Shown: one piece after another, positions 9,166 to 18,017 of the stretch
Position numbering within the stretch: position 1 is the stretch's first letter
Layout of the letters: the number at the start of each line of letters is the position of its first letter
Source: Aeromonas eucrenophila
GTDB lineage: Bacteria; Pseudomonadota; Gammaproteobacteria; Enterobacterales; Aeromonadaceae
Assembly (NCBI RefSeq): GCF_000819865.1
Contig: NZ_CDDF01000011.1
Coordinates: 240,566 to 304,565, forward strand
DNA: 64,000 nucleotides
Direction: 5' to 3'
The notes under the pieces: generated by a model
What the model was told of the DNA's origin: nothing
What the model saw: the letters and a program-made list of their open reading frames with translations, nothing else
Database searches by the model: none
Position numbers and translations under genes: made by a program

Positions 9166-9186
9166 TTATTTCGCTGCGCAAATTAA
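9166..9186. promoter_or_regulatory. Candidate NagC operator 1 (nagE-proximal)
   Basis: Imperfect palindrome TTATTT-N8-AAATTA centred at 9175.5, the TTT/AAA-with-spacer pattern of NagC boxes. It pairs with the second site 95 bp away. In E. coli, NagC binds two operators in this same nagE-nagB interval and represses by looping. Confidence 0.7.
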
Positions 9187-9198
9187 TAAACCAACTTT

Positions 9199-9214
9199 CG
9201 TGATCCTTATCACT
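9199..9214. promoter_or_regulatory. Candidate CRP site
   Basis: CGTGA-N6-TCACT, one mismatch per half from the TGTGA-N6-TCACA consensus, centred at 9206.5 between the two NagC-like sites. A CRP site between the operators is what the E. coli nag switch also has. Confidence 0.62.
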
Positions 9215-9260
9215 CAACAGAGATAAAGGTAACGGATAGATGTGGCTTAGTTCGCAATCT

Positions 9261-9280
9261 TTATTTACGCTATGAAACAA
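9261..9280. promoter_or_regulatory. Candidate NagC operator 2 (nagB-proximal)
   Basis: TTATTT-N8-AAACAA centred at 9270.5, 73 bp upstream of the nagB start. It has the same spacer length as operator 1, and the centre-to-centre distance is 95 bp, near nine helical turns. Confidence 0.65.
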
Positions 9281-9343
9281 CTTAAATCCATCTTAAATCC
9301 TTGCCGTCGATAGACTGCCGCAACCCGTACAGAGGTATACATA

Positions 9344-10144
9344 ATGCGCCTGATCCCGTTGAAGTCTGCCAGCCAAGTCGGTCTCTGGTCTGCCCGCTAC
9401 ATCGTTGACCGCATCAATGCGTTCAAGCCCACCAGCGATCGCCCCTTCGTACTGGGTCTGCCCACCGGCGGCACACCGCTCAACACCTACAAGCGCCTGA
9501 TCGAACTGCATAAAGCAGGCGAAGTGAGCTTCGAGCACGTGGTCAGCTTCAACATGGACGAGTACGTCGGCCTGCCCAAAGAGCACCCTGAGAGCTACCA
9601 CAGCTTCATGTACAACAACTTCTTCAACCACGTCGACATTCGCCCGGAGAACATCAATATTCTCAACGGCAACGCGCCGGATCTGGCGGCCGAGTGCAAG
9701 CGCTACGAAGAGAAGATCAAGTCCTACGGCAGGATCAACCTGTTCATGGGCGGCGTCGGCAACGACGGTCACATCGCCTTCAACGAGCCGGCCTCCTCCC
9801 TGGCCTCCCGCACGCGGGTCAAGACCCTGACCGAGGATACCCGCATCGCCAACTCCCGCTTCTTCGGTGGCGACATGGAGCAGGTGCCCAAGCTGGCGCT
9901 GACCGTGGGCGTGGGTACCCTGATGGATGCCGAAGAGATCCTGATCCTGGTCATCGGCCACGCCAAGGCCCAGGCCCTGCAGGCCGCCGTGGAAGGTTGC
10001 GTCAACCACATGTGGACCATCTCCACCCTGCAACTGCATCCGAAGGGCATCATGGTGTGTGACGAGCCCTCCACCATGGAGCTGAAGGTCAAGACGGTGC
10101 GCTACTTCCAGCAGTTGGAAGCCGACAATATCAAGCACCTGTGA
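9344..10144 (+). CDS. nagB: Glucosamine-6-phosphate deaminase
   Basis: 266 aa, exactly the length of E. coli NagB, and full length. It converts glucosamine-6-phosphate to fructose-6-phosphate plus ammonia. The proton-acceptor D72 is in NMDEYVGL, and the [14 protein letters not shown] motif carries the Asp-His-Glu active-site group. It is the first gene of nagB-nagA-nagC, with nine bases between nagB and nagA. Expression should respond to NagC and CRP through the sites upstream. Confidence 0.97.
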   Translation: MRLIPLKSASQVGLWSARYIVDRINAFKPTSDRPFVLGLPTGGTPLNTYKRLIELHKAGEVSFEHVVSFNMDEYVGLPKEHPESYHSFMYNNFFNHVDIRPENINILNGNAPDLAAECKRYEEKIKSYGRINLFMGGVGNDGHIAFNEPASSLASRTRVKTLTEDTRIANSRFFGGDMEQVPKLALTVGVGTLMDAEEILILVIGHAKAQALQAAVEGCVNHMWTISTLQLHPKGIMVCDEPSTMELKVKTVRYFQQLEADNIKHL

Positions 10145-10153
10145 GGAGCCTTC

Positions 10154-11299
10154 ATGTACGCACTGACTAATTGCACTATCTATACCGGCAGCTGCGTGCT
10201 GACCGGCCACGGCGTACTGATCGAGGGCGACAGCATTGTCGCCATCGTGCGCGAGGCCGAACTGCCCGCCGAGGCACAGCAATATGATCTGCACGGCGCC
10301 AACCTGAGCGCCGGCTTCATCGACGTGCAGCTCAACGGCTGCGGTGGCGTCATGTTCAACGGTCACATCACCACCGAGACCCTGGCCATCATGCAGGCGG
10401 CCAACCTCAGATCCGGTACCACCAGTTTCCTGCCGACCCTGATCACCAGTCCGGATGCGGACATGAAGCAGGCGGTGGCGGTGACCCGCGACTACATGGC
10501 GGCGCACCCCAACGAGGTACTCGGCGTCCATCTGGAGGGGCCCTACACCAACCTCAAGCGCAAGGGCATTCACCCGGCCGCGCAGATCCGCCAGCCCGCC
10601 GACGAGATGATCGACTTCTTCTGTGCCAACAGCGACGCCATCGCCAAGATCACCCTGGCACCGGAGCGCAACAAGCCGGAGCACATCCGTCGTCTGGTCG
10701 AGGCGGGCATTCTGGTCTCCGCCGGTCACACCGCCGCCAGCTATGAGCAGGCCATGGCCGGGTTCGATGACGGCATCGGCTTCGCCACCCACCTCTACAA
10801 TGCCATGACGCCGACCCTGAACGGGCGCGAGCCAGGGGTTGTGGGCGCCATCTATGATCGCAAGGATGTACACGCCGGCATCATAGTCGACGGTCATCAC
10901 GTGCACTGGGCCACAGTGCGCCTGGCACACAAGATCCTGGGCGAGCGACTGGTGTTGGTTACCGATGCCACCGCCGCCGCTGGTGCGCCGAAAGGCTTTG
11001 AGAAGTTTGATTTTTGTGGCGCAACCGTCTATTTGCGTGATGGTCAGTGCGTCGATGAGAATGGTACACTCGGCGGTTCCGCCCTCACCATGATTGAAGG
11101 GGTGGAAAATCTGGTCAAACAGGTCGGATTACCGCTCGATGAAGCACTGAGAATGGCCACCCTTTACCCCGCTCGCGCCATTGGATGGGACTCACGTCTC
11201 GGTAGTATCCAGGTCGGAAAAATTGCCAACCTCACCGTCTTTGATCAGGCCTTCACGGTCTGCGGGACCGTGGTTAACGGACACTACACACAACAGTGA
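10154..11299 (+). CDS. nagA: N-acetylglucosamine-6-phosphate deacetylase
   Basis: 381 aa (E. coli NagA is 382). An amidohydrolase-fold enzyme that deacetylates GlcNAc-6-P made by NagE, giving the substrate for NagB and removing the NagC inducer. Visible landmarks are the metal-site region [28 protein letters not shown] and the catalytic Asp in [17 protein letters not shown] ribosome-binding site precedes the ATG. nagC starts 4 nt after its stop, so the two are co-transcribed. Confidence 0.97.
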   Translation: MYALTNCTIYTGSCVLTGHGVLIEGDSIVAIVREAELPAEAQQYDLHGANLSAGFIDVQLNGCGGVMFNGHITTETLAIMQAANLRSGTTSFLPTLITSPDADMKQAVAVTRDYMAAHPNEVLGVHLEGPYTNLKRKGIHPAAQIRQPADEMIDFFCANSDAIAKITLAPERNKPEHIRRLVEAGILVSAGHTAASYEQAMAGFDDGIGFATHLYNAMTPTLNGREPGVVGAIYDRKDVHAGIIVDGHHVHWATVRLAHKILGERLVLVTDATAAAGAPKGFEKFDFCGATVYLRDGQCVDENGTLGGSALTMIEGVENLVKQVGLPLDEALRMATLYPARAIGWDSRLGSIQVGKIANLTVFDQAFTVCGTVVNGHYTQQ

Positions 11300-11303
11300 C
11301 ACT

Positions 11304-12518
11304 ATGACTGGCGGACAAATAGCAAACGTAGATCTTATCAAGCAGGTGAACAGTGCGGTCGTCTATCGGCTCATTGACCTGCAAGGACCCATCTCGCGCG
11401 TCAAGATTGCCGAACTGAGTCAGCTGGCCCCAGCCAGCGTGACCAAGATCACCCGGCAACTGATCGAGCATGGGCTGATCAGGGAGACCTCGCCGCAGGC
11501 CTCGACCGGTGGGCGGCGCGCCATCTCCCTGACCACCATCAAGCATCGCTTTCAGTTTGTCTCTGCCAAGCTTGGCCGTGGTTACCTGCAGCTGAGTCTG
11601 TATGATCTCGACGGCAAGGAGCTCGATCAGCACATCACCGAGGTGACCGAGATCGAGCAACAACCCGTGGTCGACATGCTGCTGCGGGAAATTGGCGCCT
11701 TCATCGATGCCAATCGCGAGCGCAGCCGCAACCTCATCAGTGTCGCGCTGACCATGCCGGGTCTGATCAACCCGGAATCCGGCATGGTCATCTACACCCC
11801 CACCTATCAGATCCGCAACTTAGGCTTGGCCAAGCTGCTGGAGCACCACTTCAACCTGCCCTGCTACGTGGGCAACGACACCCGCTCACTGGCGCTGGCC
11901 GAACACTTCTTCGGCGAGTCCCGTGACTGCATGGACTCCATTCTGGTGAGCGTGCACCAGGGCACCGGCTCCGGCATCATCACCAAGGGCAAGGTGTTCC
12001 TCGGTCAGAACCGCAACGTCGGCGAGATAGGCCACATCCAGGTCGAACCCCTCGGCAAGCGCTGCCACTGCGGCAACTTCGGCTGCCTGGAGACCATCGC
12101 CTCCAACGAGGCCATTGTCGACAAGGTCAAGGAGCTCATCAGCCGTGGCCATCTGAGCAGCTTGCAGGAGAAGCACATCACCATCCAGGAGGTGTGCAAG
12201 GCTGCGGTAGCGGGGGATGAACTGGCCCGCAGCGTGATCGAGAACGTGGGAGAACATCTGGGCCGGGCCATCGCCATCACGGTCAACCTGTTCAACCCGC
12301 AGAAGGTGCTGATCGCCGGTGAAATCACCGCCGCGGAAGAGATCCTGATCCCGGCCATTCGCCGCTGCGTCGAGCATCAATCCCTGCCGAGCTTCCACCG
12401 TGGCTTGCCCATCGTGAAGGCGCGCTTCCAGAACCAGCCCACTATAGGCGGCTTCGCCCTGGTCAAGCGCTCCCTGCTGGAGGGTGACCTGCTGCAAATC
12501 ATCATGGAGCAGAAGTAG
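11304..12518 (+). CDS. nagC: ROK-family repressor of the nag regulon
   Basis: 404 aa (E. coli NagC 406). It has an N-terminal winged helix-turn-helix (about residues 8-70, PASVTKITRQLIEHGLI) and a ROK sugar-binding domain with the zinc-binding CHCGNFGCLE motif. GlcNAc-6-P binding releases it from DNA. The ATG at 11304 was chosen because it follows the nagA stop by 4 nt and gives the family N-terminus; a longer frame from 11181 runs inside nagA. It probably represses its own operon and nagE through the two operators at 9166-9280. Confidence 0.95.
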   Translation: MTGGQIANVDLIKQVNSAVVYRLIDLQGPISRVKIAELSQLAPASVTKITRQLIEHGLIRETSPQASTGGRRAISLTTIKHRFQFVSAKLGRGYLQLSLYDLDGKELDQHITEVTEIEQQPVVDMLLREIGAFIDANRERSRNLISVALTMPGLINPESGMVIYTPTYQIRNLGLAKLLEHHFNLPCYVGNDTRSLALAEHFFGESRDCMDSILVSVHQGTGSGIITKGKVFLGQNRNVGEIGHIQVEPLGKRCHCGNFGCLETIASNEAIVDKVKELISRGHLSSLQEKHITIQEVCKAAVAGDELARSVIENVGEHLGRAIAITVNLFNPQKVLIAGEITAAEEILIPAIRRCVEHQSLPSFHRGLPIVKARFQNQPTIGGFALVKRSLLEGDLLQIIMEQK

Positions 12519-12537
12519 TTTTCTCCTTTATTACCAA

Positions 12538-12567
12538 ATAAAAAGGCAGCCTAGGCTGCCTTTTTAC
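12538..12567. terminator. Terminator after nagC
   Basis: A-run, then stem GGCAGCC/GGCTGCC, then T-run. It ends the nagBAC transcript 20 nt past the stop and could work in both directions. Confidence 0.85.
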
Positions 12568-12792
12568 TGTTTAACATCCCGAAGTGTCTGCCAGGTGTTT
12601 ATTTAATGGTCAAACTATCTAATTAGACACAAACAAGCGCCCTCCCCGCTCGTCTCCCGGCAACACAGCCACCTGCCGTCTATCTTATCGGGTCCATGGA
12701 CCCAAAAGCCGCACGCTTATCAACCCGGCTCGATTGCTACATATCAGGCTTGCGAGTCACCAGGACATAAAAATCCCAGCGCCCTTCTTCCA

Positions 12793-12826
12793 ATAAAAAT
12801 GGCAGCCCATCGGCTGCCATTTTTAT
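12793..12826. terminator. Bidirectional terminator downstream of the eptA remnant
   Basis: ATAAAAATGGCAGCC pairs with GGCTGCCATTTTTAT around a CATC loop. On the minus strand it lies 20 nt past the stop codon of the eptA remnant, that is, where the terminator of the original gene would be expected. Confidence 0.8.
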
Positions 12827-12846
12827 CTGTGGATATCGACTCAGAC

Positions 12847-12951
12847 TCAGCCCCCGCGGCAGGGCTTGAACATATCCAGTGCGCCGTCGTACACCTTGGT
12901 TTGTACATCCATGATGCCGAGCATGGTATGGATAACAACAGGTTGTCGCTG
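12847..12951 (-). pseudogene. Degenerate second copy of the eptA 3' end
   Basis: The last 25 codons plus stop of eptA are present again 120 bp downstream of the intact stop. Within the conserved 78 nt only three bases differ from the intact gene, and all three are silent (Ala GCA/GCG, Gln CAA/CAG, Asp GAT/GAC). Beyond MLGIMDVQTKVYDG the copy breaks down with a 5-nt length difference but shares CAGGTTGTCG again. The silent-only changes suggest a relic of a formerly functional, diverged eptA allele or paralogue rather than random decay of a fresh duplicate. The natural-looking terminator follows this copy, not the intact gene. Confidence 0.8.
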
Positions 12952-12966
12952 CGTATGAGCCATAGA

Positions 12967-14586
12967 TCAGCCCCCGCGGCAGGGCTTGAACATATCCAGC
13001 GCGCCGTCGTACACCTTGGTCTGTACGTCCATGATGCCGAGCATCGAGTGGAACAGGTTGTCGTGGGAGAAGCGCTTGGCAGCCGCCTCCTGGCGCAGGC
13101 AGTTCTGATCCAGCTGACGGTCGCTTTGCAACTGGGGGGAGAACCAGGTCAGCAGCGGTACCCGGGTCTGATCATCCGGCGCAAACTTGTAGGGGGTGCC
13201 GTGCAGATAGAGCCCCAAGGCCCCCAAGGATTCGCCGTGATCCGACAGATAGACCATCCCCACGTTGTACTGGCTCTCCAGGGTCTTGAGCTTGGCGATG
13301 AGCTGAGACAGCACCTTGTCGGTATAGCGGATGGTGTTGTCGTAGGTGTTGACCAGCTCCTCGTTGCTGCAGTTCTCGATGTCGCTGCGCGGACAGTCGG
13401 GGGTAAAGAAACGATCCTCTGCCGGATAGCGGCGATAGTAGGTCGGCCCATGGCTGCCCATCAGGTGGAAGGCGACCACCTTGTTCCCGCTCTTCATGTC
13501 GCTGATCTGCTGATCCAGCCCCTGCAACAGCACTTCGTCGTAGCAGGAGTCACCCTGGCAGTAGTCGGGGAACTGCTTGGGCTGGATCTCGATGGTGGGC
13601 ACGTTCTTGCACACCCCCTTGCAGCCGCCGTCATTCTCCTTCCACAACACGGAGACACCGGCGTGCTGCAGCACATCCAGCAGGCCATCTCGGGATTTGG
13701 CCACCGTTTCATCGTATTCATGGCGAGTCAGGTTGGAGAACATGCAGGGCACAGAGACCGCCGTGGCGGTGCCACAGGAGCGCACATCCTTGAACGAAAC
13801 CAGCTCCTGCTCCTTGCCGATGAAGCCGTTGGTCTCTTTCTGGTAGCCGTTGAGGGAGTAATTCTTGCTGCGCGCCGTCTCGCCTACCACCAGGAACATC
13901 AGGGTCGGCTTGTCGCTCTTGCTCACCACCTTGGCATCGGTACCGATCGGCTCGTAAGGGACGGGGGTGGCGAACACCACATCCCGGGCGTAGCGATAGA
14001 CTCCCCCGACATAGTTGGAAGGCACTATTTCTTTGAGCAGGCTGTGATTGTTGCGCCCGACCGAGGCGTAGTCCTGGTAATAGAGGGCGGCGACCCCGAA
14101 CAGGAACAGCAAGGAGAGCGCTATGCCCCCGAGGCGCAGGCCAAGCCCCTTGAGCCAGGAGCTCGGGTATTCAATCTTGATGAGCAACAGGCAGAGCACC
14201 GGCAGCACCGCGGTCAGCAGGAACCAGAGCATGATCGAAAGGTTGAGGTAGGAGGTCGCCTCCCCGCGGTTGGTCTCGATGACGTTTTGCATCATACCGG
14301 CATCGAAGATGATGCCGTATTTCAGCATCGCATAGCTGACGATGGAACCCGTCATGATCAGCAGGATGAAGAACGGCTTGAGCAGATACTTGAAGGTGAA
14401 GGGCAAGAAGACGGCATTGAGCGCCGCCATCAACACGAAGGGGATCGAGAGGGCGAAACCGGCTTTGACGTGTTCCAGATCGGTGAGAATACGGTAAAAG
14501 TGCAGGAAGATGGGCCAGTTGAAGACCAGTGCAAACAGCAGCACCAGCAACAGATTAACCTTCATCACTCCCAGAGTGAGACGCAT
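12967..14586 (-). CDS. eptA: Lipid A phosphoethanolamine transferase, MCR-3-like
   Basis: 539-aa inner-membrane enzyme with five predicted N-terminal transmembrane helices (about residues 10-170) and a periplasmic alkaline-phosphatase-fold domain. Active-site residues line up with the MCR/EptA family: E236 in GETAR, the nucleophile T275 in CGTATAVS, and D449-H450 in SDHGESLG. Long stretches (VGETARSKN, GTATAVSVPCMFSN, PDCPRSDIENC) match what I recall of MCR-3. It adds phosphoethanolamine to lipid A, lowering polymyxin binding. A GGAG site lies 7 nt from the ATG. No two-component genes are adjacent, so its control is not evident. It could be a silent or low-level chromosomal relative. Confidence 0.92.
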   Translation of the reverse strand: MRLTLGVMKVNLLLVLLFALVFNWPIFLHFYRILTDLEHVKAGFALSIPFVLMAALNAVFLPFTFKYLLKPFFILLIMTGSIVSYAMLKYGIIFDAGMMQNVIETNRGEATSYLNLSIMLWFLLTAVLPVLCLLLIKIEYPSSWLKGLGLRLGGIALSLLFLFGVAALYYQDYASVGRNNHSLLKEIVPSNYVGGVYRYARDVVFATPVPYEPIGTDAKVVSKSDKPTLMFLVVGETARSKNYSLNGYQKETNGFIGKEQELVSFKDVRSCGTATAVSVPCMFSNLTRHEYDETVAKSRDGLLDVLQHAGVSVLWKENDGGCKGVCKNVPTIEIQPKQFPDYCQGDSCYDEVLLQGLDQQISDMKSGNKVVAFHLMGSHGPTYYRRYPAEDRFFTPDCPRSDIENCSNEELVNTYDNTIRYTDKVLSQLIAKLKTLESQYNVGMVYLSDHGESLGALGLYLHGTPYKFAPDDQTRVPLLTWFSPQLQSDRQLDQNCLRQEAAAKRFSHDNLFHSMLGIMDVQTKVYDGALDMFKPCRGG

Positions 14587-14807
14587 AACAATACTCCGAC
14601 AAGCCAGTAGATCTTGAGGCCCTGCATGGGGGCTCAGTTTTGGGCATCCCAGTCACCTTTCTCTCATCCCGAGCAAACGAAAGGTGATGGGCACAGCGGC
14701 CCGGATACAGGGTGAGCATAAGAAGGCAAACTTAAGCGGGAATTAAGAGATGACCAAAAAAGGGATTGATTGAATCCCGATGACACTTTCAAGACAAAAA
14801 TAAGACA

Positions 14808-14838
14808 TAAAAAAACGGCAGCCCAGGGCTGCCGTTTG
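14808..14838. terminator. Terminator downstream of yebC
   Basis: A-run, stem ACGGCAGCC/GGCTGCCGT with a CAG loop. On the minus strand the A-run becomes the T-run. It lies past the degenerate yebC tail copy. Confidence 0.8.
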
Positions 14839-14900
14839 CATTCGTTTTATCCGCAGACTCGGTGCATCACAGGGATCCGCGCCTGCATGCGTCCCCTGAT

Positions 14901-14955
14901 TTAGAGGGTTGCTGCGACTTCGTCGGAGGTGATCTCGTTGTGATACCCCTCCTGC
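14901..14955 (-). pseudogene. Degenerate second copy of the yebC 3' end
   Basis: A 70-bp-period copy of the yebC end. It still reads YHN...SDEVAATL plus a TAA stop on the minus strand, with silent changes at the Thr (ACG/ACC), Ala (GCG/GCA) and Tyr (TAC/TAT) codons and a few replacements (GSI to EIT). About 20 nt after each stop also match (CATGCGC region). It looks like the tail of a diverged yebC allele placed directly behind the intact gene. Confidence 0.75.
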
Positions 14956-14970
14956 GCATGCGCTCCTGAC

Positions 14971-15711
14971 TTAGAGCGTTGCCGCGACTTCGTCGGAGAT
15001 GGAGCCGTTGTGGTACACCTCCTGCACGTCGTCCAGATCTTCGAGCATGTCGATGAGACGCATCAGCTTGGGGGCAGTCTCGGCATCCAGCTCGGCTTCG
15101 GTGGACGGGATCATGGTCACTTCGGCGTTCTCTGGCTTGAAGCCGGCGGCTTCCAGCGCATCCAGCACAGTGCCGAAATCGTTCGGAGTGGTGTACACCT
15201 CGATGGAGCCATCCTCTTCGGTGACTACGTCATCGGCACCGGCTTCCAGCGCCGCATCCATCAGGGCATCTTCATCCACACCGACGAAGGTCAACAGCCC
15301 TTTCTTGCTGAACAGGTAGGCCACGGAGCCGTCGGTGCCCAGGTTGCCGCCGCTCTTGCTGAAGGCATGACGCACTTCGGCCACGGTACGGTTACGGTTG
15401 TCGGTCAGGCACTCTACCATCACGGCGGAGCCAGCCGGGCCATAGCCTTCGTACACGATGGTTTCGAGCTGCTCGCCATCGCCACCACCGGCGCCACGCT
15501 GGATGGCGCGGTTGATGGTTTCGCGGGTCATGTTGCTGGTCAGGGCCGCCGTCACCGCCGCACGCAGACGCGGGTTGTTCGCCGGATCCGGATCGCCGAT
15601 GCGGGCCGAGGTGGTGATCTCGCGGATCAGCTTGGTGAAGATTTTACCGCGCTTGGCGTCTTGTGCCGCCTTGCGGTGCTTGATGTTGGCCCATTTGCTG
15701 TGACCTGCCAT
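14971..15711 (-). CDS. yebC: YebC/PmpR-family protein
   Basis: 246 aa, full length for the family, with the signature N-terminus [14 protein letters not shown] and the conserved YEGYGP...[15 protein letters not shown] core. Family members act as transcriptional regulators or, as shown for some, help ribosomes through stalling motifs; the role here is not fixed. It sits 73 nt behind aspS on the same strand, a widespread arrangement. A GC hairpin (15759-15776) in the gap may reduce read-through. Its own 3' end is repeated just downstream. Confidence 0.96.
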   Translation of the reverse strand: MAGHSKWANIKHRKAAQDAKRGKIFTKLIREITTSARIGDPDPANNPRLRAAVTAALTSNMTRETINRAIQRGAGGGDGEQLETIVYEGYGPAGSAVMVECLTDNRNRTVAEVRHAFSKSGGNLGTDGSVAYLFSKKGLLTFVGVDEDALMDAALEAGADDVVTEEDGSIEVYTTPNDFGTVLDALEAAGFKPENAEVTMIPSTEAELDAETAPKLMRLIDMLEDLDDVQEVYHNGSISDEVAATL

Positions 15712-15758
15712 AAAAACTCTCCGTTATAATTTTAACTCGATGAGATAGTCTGATAATG

Positions 15759-15776
15759 CGGGCCGCAAGTGCGGCC
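15759..15776. repeat. Hairpin between aspS and yebC
   Basis: GGGCCGCA/TGCGGCCC inverted repeat with a 2-nt loop and no clear T-run on either side. A weak terminator or processing site in the aspS-yebC transcript. Confidence 0.45.
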
Positions 15777-15784
15777 CGTCTGGT

Positions 15785-17575
15785 TTATTCGGCGCCTTCG
15801 ACGTCCGCCTTGGCATCGGCCTTGGCGACGGTCGCAATGGCCAGCTCGGTCAGCTGGGCCTGGTTGGCAAAGCTCGGAGCGTCTGTCATCAGACAGGCGG
15901 CCGCGGTGGTTTTCGGGAAGGCAATCACGTCGCGGATGTTGTCGGTGCCGGTCAGCAGCATGCTCAGACGATCCAGACCGAAGGCCAGGCCGGCGTGCGG
16001 CGGGGTGCCGTATTTCAGCGCATCCAGCAGGAAGCCGAACTTCAGGCGCTGCTCGTCCGGGGTGATCCCCAGGATGTCGAACACGGTGGACTGCATCTCG
16101 CTGTTGTGGATACGGACAGAGCCGCCGCCCACTTCGTAACCGTTGATCACCATGTCGTAGGCGTTGGCGTAGGCACCCAGCGGGTTTGCCTTCAGCTCGT
16201 CCGGACCCAGGTTGCTCGGGGCGGTGAAGGGGTGGTGCATGGCCGCCAGGCCGCCTTCGCTGTCTTCCTCAAACATGGGGAAGTCGATGACCCACAGCGG
16301 TTTCCAGCACTGCTCCACCAGACCCAGATCGCGACCCACCTTCAGACGCAGGGCGCCGATGGCGTCACAGACGACCTTCTTGCTGTCGGCGCCGAAGAAG
16401 ATGATGTCACCATCGGCTGCGCCGGTGCGGGCCAGGATCTCGCGCACTATCTCGTCAGACAGGAACTTGGCGACCGGAGACTGCACGCCCTCGAGGCCGT
16501 TGGCTGCGGTGTTGACCTTCATCCAGGCCAGGCCCTTGGCACCGTAGATGCCGACAAACTTGGTATATTCGTCGATCTGCTTGCGAGACAGCTCGGCGCC
16601 GCCCGGGACTTTCAGGGCTGCCACACGGCCTTTGGGGTCGTTGGCCGGGCCGGCGAACACGGCGAACTCGACCGCGGTCAGCAGATCGGCCACGTCCACC
16701 AGCTCCATCGGCAGGCGCAGGTCCGGCTTGTCGGAGCCAAAGCGACGCATGGCTTCGTCGAAGGTCATCACCGGGAAGTTGCCCAGATCCACGGCCAGCA
16801 CGTGTTGCCACAGCTGGCGGATCATCTCTTCCATCAGCTCGCGCACCTGGGGTGCGGTCATGAAGGAGGTCTCCACGTCGATCTGGGTGAATTCAGGCTG
16901 ACGGTCGGCACGCAGGTCTTCGTCGCGGAAGCACTTGACGATCTGGTAGTAGCGATCGAAGCCGGACATCATCAGCAACTGCTTGAACAGCTGCGGGGAC
17001 TGCGGCAGGGCGTAGAACTTGCCCTTGTGAACACGGCTCGGCACCAGGTAGTCACGGGCCCCTTCCGGAGTGGCCTTGGTCAGCATAGGGGTCTCGATGT
17101 CGAGGAAGCCCTGCTCGTCCATGAAGCGGCGCACGAAGGCACTGGCCTTGGCACGGGTCTTCAGGTACTTGGCCATCTCGGGACGGCGCAGGTCCAGGTA
17201 GCGATACTTGAGGCTGATCTCTTCGCTGTTGACCTGGTTGAAGTCCAGCGGCAGCGGCTCGGCGCGGTTGATGATGGTCAACTCGTGGGCGAACACCTCG
17301 ATGGCGCCGGTGGCCATGTCGTTGTTGCGCTGGGACTCGGGGCGCGAGCGGACCACGCCGGTCACCTGAATGCAGAACTCACCGCGCAGTTCGGAGGCCA
17401 GGGCGAAGGCGTCCGGCTTGTCCGGATCGAAGAACACCTGCACGATCCCTTCCCGGTCGCGCATGTCGATAAAGATGAGACCGCCCAGGTCACGACGACG
17501 ATGGACCCAACCGCACAATGTAATGGTCTGCCCAGCATGGGCCTCATTGACCTGTCCGCAATAGATAGAGCGCAT
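15785..17575 (-). CDS. aspS: Aspartyl-tRNA synthetase
   Basis: 596 aa (E. coli AspS 590). An N-terminal OB-fold anticodon-binding domain ([20 protein letters not shown]) and a class II catalytic core with a GAD insertion. Motif 2 [18 protein letters not shown] and motif 3 [13 protein letters not shown] are intact. The start at 17575 gives the family N-terminus MRSIYCGQV and follows a GGAAGAAG ribosome-binding site; the frame is open further upstream, but that extension does not look like AspS. yebC follows on the same strand. Confidence 0.97.
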   Translation of the reverse strand: MRSIYCGQVNEAHAGQTITLCGWVHRRRDLGGLIFIDMRDREGIVQVFFDPDKPDAFALASELRGEFCIQVTGVVRSRPESQRNNDMATGAIEVFAHELTIINRAEPLPLDFNQVNSEEISLKYRYLDLRRPEMAKYLKTRAKASAFVRRFMDEQGFLDIETPMLTKATPEGARDYLVPSRVHKGKFYALPQSPQLFKQLLMMSGFDRYYQIVKCFRDEDLRADRQPEFTQIDVETSFMTAPQVRELMEEMIRQLWQHVLAVDLGNFPVMTFDEAMRRFGSDKPDLRLPMELVDVADLLTAVEFAVFAGPANDPKGRVAALKVPGGAELSRKQIDEYTKFVGIYGAKGLAWMKVNTAANGLEGVQSPVAKFLSDEIVREILARTGAADGDIIFFGADSKKVVCDAIGALRLKVGRDLGLVEQCWKPLWVIDFPMFEEDSEGGLAAMHHPFTAPSNLGPDELKANPLGAYANAYDMVINGYEVGGGSVRIHNSEMQSTVFDILGITPDEQRLKFGFLLDALKYGTPPHAGLAFGLDRLSMLLTGTDNIRDVIAFPKTTAAACLMTDAPSFANQAQLTELAIATVAKADAKADVEGAE

Positions 17576-18017
17576 GGACTTCTTCCTTCGAAATTGTAGA
17601 GAGACGGTTTTGGGTCGCCGGGCACGACTGGCAAGCACCGCCTGTCTCACAGCTGGCCAGATCCTGCTTCTTACCCGGTTTGAAATCAATCTCGTACCCT
17701 TCGGCTCCTCTGAGCCGAAGATTTGCCGCCACGATTTGCCACCCATGTTGGCTCGACCTGCGTGACCGACAAGGGGTCAAAGAGCCGGAGCGAGGACATC
17801 GGCAAGCATCGTTGTTTAGCCAGTTCATGGCCGCCATCGTCGCCACCATAGGCGCACGACCCCATGAGGCACAACAAATTGGCAAACAAAAGGGTTGGCA
17901 TTATAGAGGAAAACCCCTATTTGGGTAAAATAGCCCGCAGCCTCCTTTGCCCTGTTTTTTCTTGTCCTGGCGCAAAAAGCAGAGCAAAACAAGATAAATC
18001 CGCCGACAGGAGTCGTG
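17576..18017. other. 442-bp divergent gap between aspS and yecE
   Basis: No gene was recognised. A perfect 9-bp hairpin (17699-17720, CTTCGGCTC arm, 4-nt loop) lies in the likely aspS leader. On the minus strand a TATAAT hexamer at about 17900-17905, with TTTACC 18 nt upstream, is a plausible aspS promoter, implying a leader of about 320 nt. Confidence 0.45.
17699..17720 (-). repeat. Perfect hairpin in the aspS leader
   Basis: CTTCGGCTC pairs with GAGCCGAAG around a 4-nt loop. No T-run follows, so it is not an obvious terminator. It is about 125 nt upstream of the aspS start codon. Confidence 0.5.

Larger units (their letters stand above)
12519..12966. other. 448-bp gap between nagC and eptA
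   Basis: It holds the nagC terminator (12538-12567), a second bidirectional terminator (12793-12826) and a degenerate copy of the eptA 3' end (12847-12951). No intact gene was seen in 12568-12792. Confidence 0.7.
14587..14970. other. 384-bp gap between eptA and yebC
   Basis: It contains the yebC terminator (14808-14838) and a degenerate copy of the yebC 3' end (14901-14955). The eptA promoter should lie in 14587-14800, which is AT-richer, but no convincing -35/-10 pair or regulator box was recognised. Confidence 0.6.

Noticed and set aside
17686-17901. 71-aa minus-strand ORF upstream of aspS
   Set aside because: No ribosome-binding site and a -10-like hexamer lies over its start; it is better read as leader sequence.
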